A DNA stretch of 64,000 bases, taken from NCBI GenBank assembly GCA_017617125.1, contig JAFZWY010000025.1:1-64000 (forward strand). The letters run 5' to 3'. The translations under genes and the position numbers were made by a program. This DNA comes from Bacteroidales bacterium (GTDB lineage: Bacteria > Bacteroidota > Bacteroidia > Bacteroidales > ML635J-15). Under the pieces are notes generated by a model that saw only the letters and a list, made by a program, of their open reading frames with translations, was not told the origin of the DNA and did no database searches. Below are positions 17,554-27,463 of this stretch, piece by piece; position 1 is the stretch's first letter, and the number at the start of each line of letters is the position of its first letter.

Positions 17554-17582
17554 AGACTGTCTTCGCGGCAGTCTTTTTTTTG
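17554..17582 (+). terminator. Rho-independent terminator
   Basis: Stem AGACTG / CAGTCT (17554-17559 with 17569-17574) extended by two inner pairs, followed by a T-run. Confidence 0.8.
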
Positions 17583-17608
17583 TTTGACAAATTTACAACT
17601 TCCTTGTT

Positions 17609-17637
17609 TTGTGTTTGTAAAAGTTTTCGTAACTTTG
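17609..17637 (+). promoter_or_regulatory. Promoter of the tmk operon
   Basis: TTG (17609-17611), 18-base spacer and TAACTTTG (17630-17637). A GGAGG ribosome binding site at 17651-17655 precedes the tmk ATG by six bases. Confidence 0.6.
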
Positions 17638-17661
17638 GCACTTTAATGTCGGAGGATTGAA

Positions 17662-18348
17662 ATGGCATTTATCGTTATAGAAGGTCTTGACGGAGCAGGT
17701 AAATCCACTCAGGTTGAACTGCTTTCAAAGTATTTGAAGTCAGAGGGTAAGATCGTAGAATACGTACATTTTCCAACAGGCGATTCCGAAATTTTCGGTG
17801 ATATGATAAATCGTTTCTTGCGTGGCGAATTCGGCGGTTTGTCCGAAGTGAATCCGTATCTTGTGTCGTTGCTGTTTGCTGGCGACCGCTACAATATGGC
17901 TCCGAAGATTAACAAGTGGCTTTCTGAAGGCAAGTTTGTGATAAACGACCGCTATGTTTATTCCAACATAGGTTTCCAATGTGCAAAAATCGCCGATGAG
18001 GAAGAAAAACGCAAGCTTTTCGATTGGATTTTCAACCTTGAGTTCAACTATTTCAAGATTCCGCGTCCCGATCTTAACATTTTCCTCGATGTTCCATTCT
18101 CGTTTACTGAACGTCGTCTTGCCGAAAACCGCACTGGCAAGGACCGAGAATACCTGAACGGCAAGACGGACATTCACGAGGCTGACTTGGATTTTCAGCG
18201 TAAAGTGCGCGAGACATATATCCGTGCAACCGAAACCGACGACCGTCTTGTGCGTATAGATTGTTCGTGTAACGGCGAAATGCTTCCAGCCGAAATCATC
18301 TCTGAAAAAATAGTGAATGAATTAAAAAAACATAATTTTATAAAATAG
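17662..18348 (+). CDS. tmk: Thymidylate kinase
   Basis: 228 residues. It phosphorylates dTMP to dTDP with ATP. The P-loop GLDGAGKS occupies about 8-15 in FIVIEGLDGAGKSTQ, and the DR(Y) motif is in NDRYVYSNIGFQ. It is slightly longer than the usual 205-215 residues. A lid region with basic residues (RTGKDREYL) follows. The ATG is preceded by a Shine-Dalgarno GGAGG, unusual for this genome. The next gene starts six bases after the stop, so tmk is probably cotranscribed with the BT_3928-like gene and tpiA. Confidence 0.92.
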   Translation: MAFIVIEGLDGAGKSTQVELLSKYLKSEGKIVEYVHFPTGDSEIFGDMINRFLRGEFGGLSEVNPYLVSLLFAGDRYNMAPKINKWLSEGKFVINDRYVYSNIGFQCAKIADEEEKRKLFDWIFNLEFNYFKIPRPDLNIFLDVPFSFTERRLAENRTGKDREYLNGKTDIHEADLDFQRKVRETYIRATETDDRLVRIDCSCNGEMLPAEIISEKIVNELKKHNFIK

Positions 18349-18354
18349 CTAAGT

Positions 18355-19887
18355 ATGATAATTATAAGGAATTTATTCAGATGGATTGTCGGAGCAACAT
18401 TCTTGTTCTCTGGTTTTGTGAAGGTTATCGATCCGCTAGGTTACGGATACAAGATTGCTGACTATCTCGAAGCAATGAACCTATCCGCAATTGATAGCGC
18501 AGCTTTGCCTTTGGCAATTGCATTGGCAGTACTCGAACTGGTAATAGGTTTCTCGCTATTTTTCAACCAGCTGCCTAAGCTTGGCGCTTTGGGCGCTTTG
18601 CTCATGATGGTGTTCTTCACTCCGCTGACGCTCTGGTTGGCTATTGCAAATCCAGTGTCAGACTGCGGATGCTTCGGCGATGCCCTTGTTATAACCAACT
18701 GGCAGACTTTCTTCAAGAACCTGGTACTGCTGGCAATGGCTATCCTGTTGTTCTGGCAGCGCAAGAAGATGAAGACTAAATACCATACTGGAATCCAATG
18801 GGTAATAATGTTCATTGTCGGCTTTGCTTCGCTAGGTCTTGGAATTTATTGCCTTAAGACTTTGCCTATCATCGATTTCCGCCCTTACCACATCGGTGCT
18901 AATATTGCCGAGGGAATGGTTGTCCCCGAAGACGCACCAAAGCCTGTGGTCGAGAGTGTTTTCGTATACGAGAAAGGTGGAAAGCAACAGGAATTTACTA
19001 TCGACAATCTTCCCGATTCGACATGGAAATTCGTCGATGCAAAGCATAATATAATCGATCCTGGTTATGTTCCTCCAATTCACGATTTCACAATGACCAA
19101 GCCGTTTGTTGATGAAAATGCAGTAGCTATCGACCTCGACGGAGTGGAACTTGTGTACAAAAACACCGACGGCGAACAGATGTATGCCGACGTATCGTCG
19201 GTTCCCGATGCTTCGTGGAAATTCGACCATTATGTGTGCGAAGAATGTGAAAGCGAGGTCGATGTGGCGAAGATCAGAATTAACTACAACGACGCTGATG
19301 GTAATCCGGTTGTGCTTGGTGTCGACGAGGCTCCCGAAGACCTTGAGTTTGTCGATGCCGAATATCTTGACGAAAATACAGATACCGACATTGCTCCAAA
19401 GGTACTTGCCGACGATAGATATTCTTTCCTCATGATTGCATTGCGCCTTGAGGATATGGAAACCGAACATCTGGCCGAATTCGATTCGATTGCCGCTTTC
19501 GCAGCAAGTAACAATATGGGATTCTATTGCATGACATCGTCGAATGCAGAGACAATAACAACTTTTGTCGATGAGCATGGATCGAAGTTCGATTTCTATA
19601 ATACCGACCCGATTACACTTAAGACAATCGTCCGTTCAAATCCAGGTCTTTTGCTTATTCGCAAGGGCACTGTGCTCGGAAAATGGCATGATGGCAATTT
19701 GCCTAAAATTGAAAACCTTAAAAACGATTTGACTGCCAATACGATGACGGCACAGCATAATCAGCGTGACCGACTGCTGTACATCGTGTGGATACTTGCA
19801 ACATTGCTTGCAATGGCTGTAATCAGGATAATTTACAACTGGCTAGTGAAAAACAGATATATTAACGACAAAAACGATTTGATATGA
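18355..19887 (+). CDS. BT_3928-like DoxX/MauE-family membrane protein with periplasmic repeats and thioredoxin-like end
   Basis: 510 residues. Residues 1-140 form a four-helix DoxX/MauE-like membrane domain (WIVGATFLFSGFVKVIDPLG, PVSDCGCFGD). A further helix follows (about 148-168). Residues about 200-345 hold three similar segments ending in P[DE].[ST]WKF or PEDLEFVD. The C-terminal part (about 355-460) looks thioredoxin-like (IALRLEDMETEHLAE, PGLLLIRKG) but has no CxxC pair. A last helix (about 478-498) precedes a basic tail. The family is common beside tpiA in Bacteroidota, as here, where the stop overlaps the tpiA start by four bases. Redox or electron-transfer work is plausible but unproven. 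Confidence 0.78.
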   Translation: MIIIRNLFRWIVGATFLFSGFVKVIDPLGYGYKIADYLEAMNLSAIDSAALPLAIALAVLELVIGFSLFFNQLPKLGALGALLMMVFFTPLTLWLAIANPVSDCGCFGDALVITNWQTFFKNLVLLAMAILLFWQRKKMKTKYHTGIQWVIMFIVGFASLGLGIYCLKTLPIIDFRPYHIGANIAEGMVVPEDAPKPVVESVFVYEKGGKQQEFTIDNLPDSTWKFVDAKHNIIDPGYVPPIHDFTMTKPFVDENAVAIDLDGVELVYKNTDGEQMYADVSSVPDASWKFDHYVCEECESEVDVAKIRINYNDADGNPVVLGVDEAPEDLEFVDAEYLDENTDTDIAPKVLADDRYSFLMIALRLEDMETEHLAEFDSIAAFAASNNMGFYCMTSSNAETITTFVDEHGSKFDFYNTDPITLKTIVRSNPGLLLIRKGTVLGKWHDGNLPKIENLKNDLTANTMTAQHNQRDRLLYIVWILATLLAMAVIRIIYNWLVKNRYINDKNDLI

Positions 19888-20645
19888 GAAAGAAAATTGT
19901 TGCAGGAAACTGGAAGATGAACACTCTTGTAAGTCAGGGCAAGGCTTTGGCCGAAGAGTTGAACGCTTTTATGAAGACTTATGATATGCCAGCCAATAAG
20001 ACTGTAATCATTGGTACTCCGTTTACACATCTGTCAACTTGTGTTGCAGCTGTCGATACCAAGAGGATACATGTTGCAGCCCAGAACTGCTCGCAGTTCG
20101 AGAAAGGCGCCTATACTGGCGAGGTTGCAGCAAACATGATTAAGGACCTTGGTGTTGAGTATACTATTATCGGACATAGCGAACGCCGCCAGTATTTCGG
20201 TGATACCGATGAGGTAATCGCTACAAAGCTCGACCAGTGCTATGCAAATGGCCTTTCGCCTATACTTTGCTGTGGCGAAAAGTTGGAAGAACGTGAGGCT
20301 GGTAAGCATTTCGAGGTTATTGAGTCGCAGTTGCGCAATGCCTTGAAGAATGTTTCGCCTGAGAATTTCAAGAATACTATCGTAGCATACGAACCAGTAT
20401 GGGCTATCGGAACAGGCAAGACAGCAACTCCAGAACAGGCAGAAGAAATTCACGCGTTCATCCGTGGCTTGATTGCTAAGCTTTACAATGCACAGATTGC
20501 CGACGACACTACTATCCTTTATGGCGGTAGCGTAAATGCAGGCAACGCAGCAAACTTGTTCGCTCAGCCCGACATCGACGGCGGACTTGTTGGTGGTGCA
20601 TCGCTCAAGGCTAACGATTTCATCAGCATAATCAAGGCTATCTAG
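19884..20645 (+). CDS. tpiA: Triosephosphate isomerase
   Basis: 253 residues, normal TIM-barrel length. It interconverts dihydroxyacetone phosphate and glyceraldehyde 3-phosphate in glycolysis. Diagnostic sequences are GNWKMN near the N-terminus (substrate Lys), IIGHSERR with the catalytic His (about 97), and AYEPVWAIGTGKTA with the catalytic Glu (about 170), followed by LYGGSVN for phosphate binding. ATGA overlap with the upstream membrane-protein gene implies translational coupling. A strong terminator follows the gene. Confidence 0.97.
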   Translation: MRKKIVAGNWKMNTLVSQGKALAEELNAFMKTYDMPANKTVIIGTPFTHLSTCVAAVDTKRIHVAAQNCSQFEKGAYTGEVAANMIKDLGVEYTIIGHSERRQYFGDTDEVIATKLDQCYANGLSPILCCGEKLEEREAGKHFEVIESQLRNALKNVSPENFKNTIVAYEPVWAIGTGKTATPEQAEEIHAFIRGLIAKLYNAQIADDTTILYGGSVNAGNAANLFAQPDIDGGLVGGASLKANDFISIIKAI

Positions 20646-20659
20646 TAACAAAGATATTC

Positions 20660-20698
20660 GGCATGGGAAAGACTTTTGTCTTACCCGTGCCTTTTTTT
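20660..20698 (+). terminator. Strong terminator after tpiA
   Basis: A 14-position stem (20660-20673 with 20678-20691, one A-A mismatch and one wobble), TTTT loop and a run of seven T. Because it lies before the prmA ATG at 20726, an upstream start for prmA within this hairpin is unlikely. Confidence 0.9.
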
Positions 20699-20725
20699 GA
20701 TAATACAAAAGGAAAAATAAAGTAT

Positions 20726-21547
20726 ATGAACTATTTGGAACTTTCAATCGAGATACCTCGCAGCAAGCCCGAACTTTCCGACATACTGGTGGCTTTCCTG
20801 GCCGAACAGAACTTCGACAGCTTCAGCGAGGAAAACGGAAAACTTCTTGCGTACGTCAGCGAGGACAAGTATGTAAAGACCGATGTAGATGAGATCTTGC
20901 GTCAGTTTGGCGTAGATGCTTCGGTAAAAGTCATACAGCAGGAGAACTGGAACAAGCAGTGGGAAGAGAATTTCTCGCCGATAGTTGTCGACGATAACCT
21001 TGCAATAAAGGCTCCGTTCCATTCCGAAACGTTCAATACTAAGCATACGATTGTGATAGAACCCAAAATGTCGTTCGGAACTGGGCATCACGCAACCACA
21101 TCTATGATGTGCCGCCTTATTGCCGAACTTGACCTTAAGGGAAAAACAGGTCTTGACATGGGCTGCGGAACAGGAATCCTTGCTATATATGCATCTATTC
21201 TCGGCGCATCAAAGATATATGCAATCGATATCGACGAGTGGGCATACGAAAACACCGTTGAAAATGCCGAGCGCAATGGCGTCGGCAATATTGTGGCATC
21301 GCAGGGCGATGTCGAGGATATTCCTGAAGTGGAATACGATTTTGTGTTTGCAAATATTAACCTCAACATACTGAAAAAACAAATACCGACTTATGCGCGT
21401 CTTATGAAGAATGGCGCAGTTTTGCTTCTGAGCGGATTCTTCCTTGCCGAAATCGACCAGATTAAGCAGGTATGCTCCGATTGTGGCTTGACTTTTGACA
21501 GGTGTATCTCACAGGAGGAATGGACGGCTTGCGTTTTTGAAAAGTAA
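20726..21547 (+). CDS. prmA: Ribosomal protein L11 methyltransferase
   Basis: 273 residues from the ATG at 20726. It methylates ribosomal protein L11 with S-adenosylmethionine. The N-terminal region (about 1-95) is the substrate-recognition domain; the class I methyltransferase core has MSFGTGHHATT, the SAM motif GLDMGCGTGILAIYA, and FANINLNIL (the NPP-like motif IV position). An in-frame ATG at 20663 would add 21 residues inside the tpiA terminator; the chosen start gives the family's usual beginning (MNYLELSIEI). It precedes the large exported-protein gene by five bases. Confidence 0.92.
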   Translation: MNYLELSIEIPRSKPELSDILVAFLAEQNFDSFSEENGKLLAYVSEDKYVKTDVDEILRQFGVDASVKVIQQENWNKQWEENFSPIVVDDNLAIKAPFHSETFNTKHTIVIEPKMSFGTGHHATTSMMCRLIAELDLKGKTGLDMGCGTGILAIYASILGASKIYAIDIDEWAYENTVENAERNGVGNIVASQGDVEDIPEVEYDFVFANINLNILKKQIPTYARLMKNGAVLLLSGFFLAEIDQIKQVCSDCGLTFDRCISQEEWTACVFEK

Positions 21548-21552
21548 AAATT

Positions 21553-24500
21553 ATGAAAAGATTATTCGCTATACTGATATTAGGATTTGTCGCTTTGGGT
21601 GCATCGGCACAGTTTACCTTGGAACCTACCAAGTTCGGAAAGGAATTCGCTCAGCAGCTTGCATTTACTGGCGATTTGCGCAAGGATGGCGCAGGCATGC
21701 AGAAGGAATTCTTGACATTCTGGCAGTCCGATTCGCTTACACCTTCGCAGCGCGACAATTTTATCAGGACTATAAATATGTTGCAGTCGAAAGGTTGCAA
21801 GCCTTATCCCGATTTTGTGCGTTATACAAACATATTGATGACTTTTAAGCGCAAGGGATACGATTATGGTCAGTACGAGAAATACGAAAAGACTGTCCAG
21901 GAAATGGTGGCTGCAGGTAGAAAGGTCAGGGTAAACGACCTTTCAGAGTTCCTTATGAATATGAATTTGCTGCTTACCAAGAATATAGTTGCAAACAATC
22001 AGCGTACACGATGGACTGTCGACAAGCTGAATTTCTTGTTTTTAAACGATGAAGGCAAATTCATAGTCAAATTTGATAATGTCGACCTTATCGGATATCA
22101 GGATAGGGACAGCCTGAAGTTGTATTCTACTTCGGGCGTACTCGACCCTGTGGCGAAGACTTGGGTCGGAAAAGGTGGTACGCTTGGCTGGGAACGTGTA
22201 GGTTATCCTCTCGACAGCATGAGTGTTACTGTAGACAAGTATACGCTCAATATGACTGACATCGCGTTAAAGGCCGACAGTGTAGTTTTTCACAATAAGT
22301 ACTATTTTACACAGGACTTGATGGGTGACCTTCTCGACAAGGCTCAGAATGGCGAGAAACCATACAAGTCGTCGTATCCGCGTTTCACTAGCTATTCGCA
22401 AGATTTCGACATAAAGGGAATTGTTAAGGATGTCGATTATCGTGGCGGTTTGTCGGTACGAGGACGAAATTTCATAGGAAGCGGAACCGACGGACACAAG
22501 GCAGAAATACGAATCACCAAGAACGATAGTGTTTCGTTTAGTGCATACGCACAATCGTTTGTTTTCGACCCCGAAAAAATCGTTTCCGACGACTGCGAAA
22601 TAGTGTTCCGTCTTGCTAATGATTCCATTTACCACCCTTCGGTAATAATGAGATTCTCGATTGTGAAACGTAAATTCGAGAAGGAATCGCAGGAAAAGAC
22701 TGGTCGAAACCGTAAGACAGAGAAGCAGTACGACTACAAGGAAAACGGATATCTTGAGATTATAAGGACCAAAGAAGGCCTTTCGAACATAAATTTTGTC
22801 GATACCTACCATCAGCTTTCGATGGACTTTACGTCGTTGAAATGGGTGGTCGACAAGCCGATAATCGACCTTGCCACAATAAATACGCAGGGAATACCCA
22901 GCGAGGTTGTATTCGAGTCGGCCGACTACTATACGTACGACAAGTATAAGGCACTTAAGAAACAGGATGCAAGGAATCCTCTCGAAGTGGTGGCTTCGGT
23001 AGTAAGTTATGTCGGCGGTTATCCCGAATTTACGCTTACCGACTTGTGCAACTATATGAAGGTCGCTCGTGAGCAGGCTTTGCAGCTTGTGTATACCTTG
23101 ACATACAAGGGATATATTTCGTACGACCAGTCGACCGAAGTTATCAAGGTCCACGATGAGACATGGCGTTTCCTTGCAGCACATAGGGGCGATGCCGATT
23201 CCGACGTTATATTGTTCTATAGCAAGGTTAAGTCGGCTGAAGGTGTGACAGTTGACAAGGATACAAGACAGGTGGTACAGGGTGCCATCGGAAACGACAC
23301 AGTGGCCAATGCCAAGTTGAGCCTTACGAACTTCGACCTGAAAATGTTTGGTGTGCCATCTGTACATCTGTCAGATTCCCAGAATGTTACCGTATATCCA
23401 AAGGATAACAAGTTGACAATACAAAAAAATAGGAACTTCATTTTCGACGGATTGTTGCAGGCAGGACAGTTCTACATGTATGGTACGGGCTTCAGGTTCG
23501 ACTATGGTATGTTCAAGTTCGATGTGCCAAACTGCGATTCGATGAAGATTGTTGCAATGACAACTCCCGAAATGGGCTTCCTCGACAAAAACGGTCAGAC
23601 TAAGGTTGCTATTGTTAGAAATAAACTCGAAAATTTGTCGGGCGATTTCTATATCGATTATCCTAACAACAAGTCGGGTTTCGCCGATTACAAGGAATAT
23701 CCGAAACTTGTTTCTACCAAGGATTCTTACGTATATTACGACAGCAAGCAGGTGTATAATGGCATCTACGAACGAGACAAGTTCTATTTCAAGGTAGACC
23801 CGTTTATTCTCGACAGTATCGAAGGCTACAACAAGGACAACATACATTTCGACGGTGTGCTGGTGAGTGGCGGTATAATACCCGACCTTAACGAAACTCT
23901 TGTCGTACGCCAGAGCGACTGGTCGCTTGGTTTCGAATACAAGACTCCGGCATCGGGAATGCCTATATACAACGGCAAGGCAACCTTTAAGAATGTAATC
24001 GACTTGAGCAACAAGGGACTTCGTGCCGATGGTACAATCAAATACCTTAGCACTACATTCAGCGATGCATACGTTACCCTGTTCCCCGACGAGATGGAAG
24101 GTCATTCGAAGAACATGACAATGGAAGAACAGAAGTCTCCTGTACAGTTTCCAAAGGTTGTCGGTATGGAAAATTCATTGTTATGGAAGGTCAGCAAGGA
24201 TAAGTTCCGCGTCGACAAGGATACTGCCAACTTCGTGATGTACGACGGCAAGGCAAAGCTCGATGGAAACCTGGTCATTACGTCGCAGGGCTTGCACGGC
24301 GAAGGAACTACCTTTATCGATAAGGCAATGCTCGAATCGCAAGATTTTGTGTATAACAAAGATGTCTTTGATGCCGAGACTGCCGATTTCAGTATTTTTG
24401 GAGCCAATGTTTCCGACAGAGTTTTTGGCGGTACAAGTCAGAAGGCTCATATCGACTTCTTGGCTAAGAGGGGCGATTTTACCTCAAATGGCGATATGTC

Positions 24501-26190
24501 GGAGCAAGATTTCCCATATAACAAATATAAGTGCAAGGCCGACAAGACGATATGGTATATGGACAAGGAAGAACTTGCCTTTACTACGAGAGAAGAGATT
24601 CTTGACAATATAAAAAATATCGATCCTGAGCAGGATTGGGATAAGTGGGAGTCTGCCTTCTTGAGCAGTTCGAGGTTCGAGTCGTATATGACTGGACAGG
24701 ATAAGTTGGCGTTTTTTGTACCAGAAGCAGTTTATAGCTATACCAGAAACAAGCATGTGATTACAGGTAAGAACATCGGGGTGATTAGAGTTGCTGATGC
24801 GGCTATATTCCCGACTCATGATGTCATAATAAGGGATAATGCAGCGATGGACACTTTGCGTGAAGCAAAAATTACTGCCAATGTTACAAACGAATACTAC
24901 AAATTTTATGATGCAACTGTAAGTATCAAAGGAAAGCGCGACTATACGGCAGATGCTTCGTACGACTACATCAACGATACCAAGCAGCCGCAGAAGATTC
25001 ACTTCACCGACATAGGAGTTGTTGATGGTGAGACACGTGCCCATGGCGAAATTACAGAGCCCGACAACTACAATATAACAAGCCACTTCGCATACCAGGG
25101 TAGTGTTAATGCTTATGCTGGAATCGATTCTCTCGAATATGTCGGTGCTGCCCGTATCAACTACGAGTGCGATACGGCTCCGCAGTGGTTCAAGTTCAAG
25201 GCATTTGTAAATTCAGAAGATGCGTTCATTCCGATAAACAAGGATTTCAAGAGCATCAACAATATGGTTCTGCGTACTTCAATAATGTACGGCAACAATA
25301 CCGTATATCCGGCATTTATTGCTAGACGTAGGGGAACCGCCGACGAGGCTTTGTTCGATGTGAACGGATTCTTGCACTACAATGCCGATTCAAGCAGGTA
25401 CGAAATATCATCGCTTGAGAAACTCTACGAGCACAACCTGCCAGGCAACTACATGGCTATTGATGAGGCTACCTGCAACATAAAGGGTGAAGGCCAGTTT
25501 ATTTTCAGCAAGAACCTCACGTATACGTTCAATGTCAACTCGTACGGAACATTCGAATATAATGTCGAAAGCGATACCGTAGTCTTCAATACATCCATGT
25601 TCATCAACATGCCGTTGCCTTCGGCCGCATACGATTACTTGGCTAAGACAATCCCGTCGACAAGCTCCGAATACGTCGACGAGAACGACGAGTCGTACCA
25701 CATTGCATTGAAGCAGTTCCTCGATACCGCCGAGTACAACAAGTATATGACCAATGTAAGTTTCGGTAACTACGACAAGTTGCCAAAGGCACTTATCGAG
25801 AACAAGGTTGTCTTGACCGACCTCCAGTTCATCTACGACCGCAAGTCGCAGACTCGAGGCATGGTATGCGGCGGGCCTATTGGCTTTGTAAGTTTCGGAA
25901 AGCACCGTGTATCGCGTTATGTAAGCGGATTTATAAGAGTTGTTAAGACCAAGGGTGCCGAAGCTTTCGAAATGCTTGTGGAACCCGACGACAAGACATG
26001 GTTCTACTTCATGTACAAGAATGGTGTGCTGAAGACTATTTCGAGCGAGGAGAAATACAATTCCATAATTGCCGACTCCAAGGAAAAACCGCTTGAAAAC
26101 TATTCTGTGGTGCTCGAAGGTACAGCCGACAAGAACAAGTTTAAGAAGGATATGGACAAGAAATTCCAGAATACCGACAGTGAATACTAG
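21553..26190 (+). CDS. Very large exported protein of unknown function
   Basis: 1545 residues with a Sec signal peptide (about 1-19, LFAILILGFVALGASAQ). After an alpha-rich region of about 130 residues, the protein is beta-rich, with many short strands separated by D/N-rich turns and repeated segments such as FDIKGIVKDVDYRGGLSVRG and FKNVIDLSNKGLRADGTI, which recall long lipid-bridge or AsmA/TamB-like repeats. This likeness is only by eye. There is no lipobox, T9SS tail or clear transmembrane helix at the end (C-terminus KKFQNTDSEY). It lies in a tight run prmA - this gene - GWxTD lipoprotein - rRNA methyltransferase. A periplasmic role is inferred. Confidence 0.7.
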   Translation: MKRLFAILILGFVALGASAQFTLEPTKFGKEFAQQLAFTGDLRKDGAGMQKEFLTFWQSDSLTPSQRDNFIRTINMLQSKGCKPYPDFVRYTNILMTFKRKGYDYGQYEKYEKTVQEMVAAGRKVRVNDLSEFLMNMNLLLTKNIVANNQRTRWTVDKLNFLFLNDEGKFIVKFDNVDLIGYQDRDSLKLYSTSGVLDPVAKTWVGKGGTLGWERVGYPLDSMSVTVDKYTLNMTDIALKADSVVFHNKYYFTQDLMGDLLDKAQNGEKPYKSSYPRFTSYSQDFDIKGIVKDVDYRGGLSVRGRNFIGSGTDGHKAEIRITKNDSVSFSAYAQSFVFDPEKIVSDDCEIVFRLANDSIYHPSVIMRFSIVKRKFEKESQEKTGRNRKTEKQYDYKENGYLEIIRTKEGLSNINFVDTYHQLSMDFTSLKWVVDKPIIDLATINTQGIPSEVVFESADYYTYDKYKALKKQDARNPLEVVASVVSYVGGYPEFTLTDLCNYMKVAREQALQLVYTLTYKGYISYDQSTEVIKVHDETWRFLAAHRGDADSDVILFYSKVKSAEGVTVDKDTRQVVQGAIGNDTVANAKLSLTNFDLKMFGVPSVHLSDSQNVTVYPKDNKLTIQKNRNFIFDGLLQAGQFYMYGTGFRFDYGMFKFDVPNCDSMKIVAMTTPEMGFLDKNGQTKVAIVRNKLENLSGDFYIDYPNNKSGFADYKEYPKLVSTKDSYVYYDSKQVYNGIYERDKFYFKVDPFILDSIEGYNKDNIHFDGVLVSGGIIPDLNETLVVRQSDWSLGFEYKTPASGMPIYNGKATFKNVIDLSNKGLRADGTIKYLSTTFSDAYVTLFPDEMEGHSKNMTMEEQKSPVQFPKVVGMENSLLWKVSKDKFRVDKDTANFVMYDGKAKLDGNLVITSQGLHGEGTTFIDKAMLESQDFVYNKDVFDAETADFSIFGANVSDRVFGGTSQKAHIDFLAKRGDFTSNGDMSEQDFPYNKYKCKADKTIWYMDKEELAFTTREEILDNIKNIDPEQDWDKWESAFLSSSRFESYMTGQDKLAFFVPEAVYSYTRNKHVITGKNIGVIRVADAAIFPTHDVIIRDNAAMDTLREAKITANVTNEYYKFYDATVSIKGKRDYTADASYDYINDTKQPQKIHFTDIGVVDGETRAHGEITEPDNYNITSHFAYQGSVNAYAGIDSLEYVGAARINYECDTAPQWFKFKAFVNSEDAFIPINKDFKSINNMVLRTSIMYGNNTVYPAFIARRRGTADEALFDVNGFLHYNADSSRYEISSLEKLYEHNLPGNYMAIDEATCNIKGEGQFIFSKNLTYTFNVNSYGTFEYNVESDTVVFNTSMFINMPLPSAAYDYLAKTIPSTSSEYVDENDESYHIALKQFLDTAEYNKYMTNVSFGNYDKLPKALIENKVVLTDLQFIYDRKSQTRGMVCGGPIGFVSFGKHRVSRYVSGFIRVVKTKGAEAFEMLVEPDDKTWFYFMYKNGVLKTISSEEKYNSIIADSKEKPLENYSVVLEGTADKNKFKKDMDKKFQNTDSEY

Positions 26191-27463
26191 GACGTTTGTG
26201 TACATATTGCTGATAGTCATGCTTTCGCTGCTAGGCGGTTGTTTCGCTATGCAGCAGAACAATGGTACATCGACGGCATCCCAGCCGAAGTCGAATGCAT
26301 CCGATTTTTCGGCTATGTACAATCCAAGCAGTTCGGTTGTGAATCCTCAGCTTACAACAGTAGTGCCGTCGCTAGGCGAGGCTGATGTATATTTCAGGCT
26401 GAGGACTCAGGAAATAAAGAATGCTGTCGCAAATCCTCTTGAAAAGGAATTCGGCCTGTATGTGAAGTATTTCCTTCGTAGTGCCGACGATTTCCATATT
26501 ATCGACACTGCCTCCATGCATTTCAGTTTCAATATTACCGACAGTGAATACGTATATGGACACTTTAGGCTGGTGTTGAAAGAGAGTATCCGCTACAAGT
26601 TGCTGGTTGATTTTGTAAACGTACGCTGCAATGTACACAAGCGTATTTTGTGCGATATCAAGAATACTCCAGGTTTTCATGACGACAGCTACATTGTAAA
26701 GACGTTGTCCGACGAGGTGCTGTTTGCTAACGTAGTACGTGCAGGTCAAGTAGTGCGCGTTATGGGGCCCCGAGGCAAGGAAACCGTTGACATTGAGTAT
26801 TATGCTCAGAAACCATATGTCCCGTTGCCTCCATACTGGAGTTCTCCGGTGAAGTCGACTATGGTTCCTGATTCTATTTTCAGGTATCGGTTTGGCGATA
26901 CAATCCGATTCGAAGAACCAGGCTTATATGCACTGGGTTCTACGTCGAAAAACGAGAAATTCGGCATTGTGGTATCTCCGAATATTTCATATCCTACAGT
27001 TACAACTGTCGCCGATATGACAGAGCCGATGAAACTTTTATGTACAGGTCGCGAATACGAGGCTATAGATTCGTCGTCGAATACAAAAAAGTCGATAGAT
27101 GCATTTTGGCTCGGCCTTTCGACGAACGAAAAGAACGCCAAGGAGCAGATTCGTGTATTTTATAGCCGCGTTGCTTTGGCAAACATGCTGTTTGCAAGTA
27201 ACGAGGAAGGTTGGCGAACCGACCGCGGTATGGTATATCTGATGCTAGGACCTCCAACTGTAGTTAACATCACGCCAACAAGCGAGGAGTGGTCGTATGG
27301 AAGCGGGCAGCAGAGCGTTGTGTTTACATTCGAGAATTATTCGGGACTGAAAAACGATTTTTCGTTGCTTAGGTCCAATACATATCAGTCTATCTGGCAG
27401 CAGGTGACAACAACCTGGCGGTCGGGAAAAATATTTACAGTATCAAAATTGAACAATGAGTGA
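26180..27463 (+). CDS. GWxTD domain lipoprotein
   Basis: About 427 residues if GTG at 26180 is used, which gives a lipoprotein signal peptide (FVYILLIVMLSLLGGC) directly after the start and an 11-base overlap with the preceding gene. An upstream ATG in the same frame (26069) would add 37 basic residues coded within the previous gene and looks wrong. The GWxTD motif is present near the C-terminus (EGWRTDRGMVYLMLGPP, then EEWSYGSGQQSVVFTFENY). The domain is widespread in Bacteroidota envelope proteins, and its molecular function is not established. It overlaps the next gene by eight bases. Confidence 0.82.
   Translation: MNTRTFVYILLIVMLSLLGGCFAMQQNNGTSTASQPKSNASDFSAMYNPSSSVVNPQLTTVVPSLGEADVYFRLRTQEIKNAVANPLEKEFGLYVKYFLRSADDFHIIDTASMHFSFNITDSEYVYGHFRLVLKESIRYKLLVDFVNVRCNVHKRILCDIKNTPGFHDDSYIVKTLSDEVLFANVVRAGQVVRVMGPRGKETVDIEYYAQKPYVPLPPYWSSPVKSTMVPDSIFRYRFGDTIRFEEPGLYALGSTSKNEKFGIVVSPNISYPTVTTVADMTEPMKLLCTGREYEAIDSSSNTKKSIDAFWLGLSTNEKNAKEQIRVFYSRVALANMLFASNEEGWRTDRGMVYLMLGPPTVVNITPTSEEWSYGSGQQSVVFTFENYSGLKNDFSLLRSNTYQSIWQQVTTTWRSGKIFTVSKLNNE

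Noticed and set aside
20663..20725. Upstream ATG for prmA
   Set aside because: It lies inside the tpiA terminator hairpin and the added residues do not match the family N-terminus.
22267..23367. 366-codon minus-strand open frame opposite the 1545-residue protein gene
   Set aside because: Arises from the regular codon bias of the sense gene; the product has no domain-like composition.
25408..26322. 304-codon minus-strand open frame
   Set aside because: Spans the end of one clear gene and the start of the next in antisense; no promoter.
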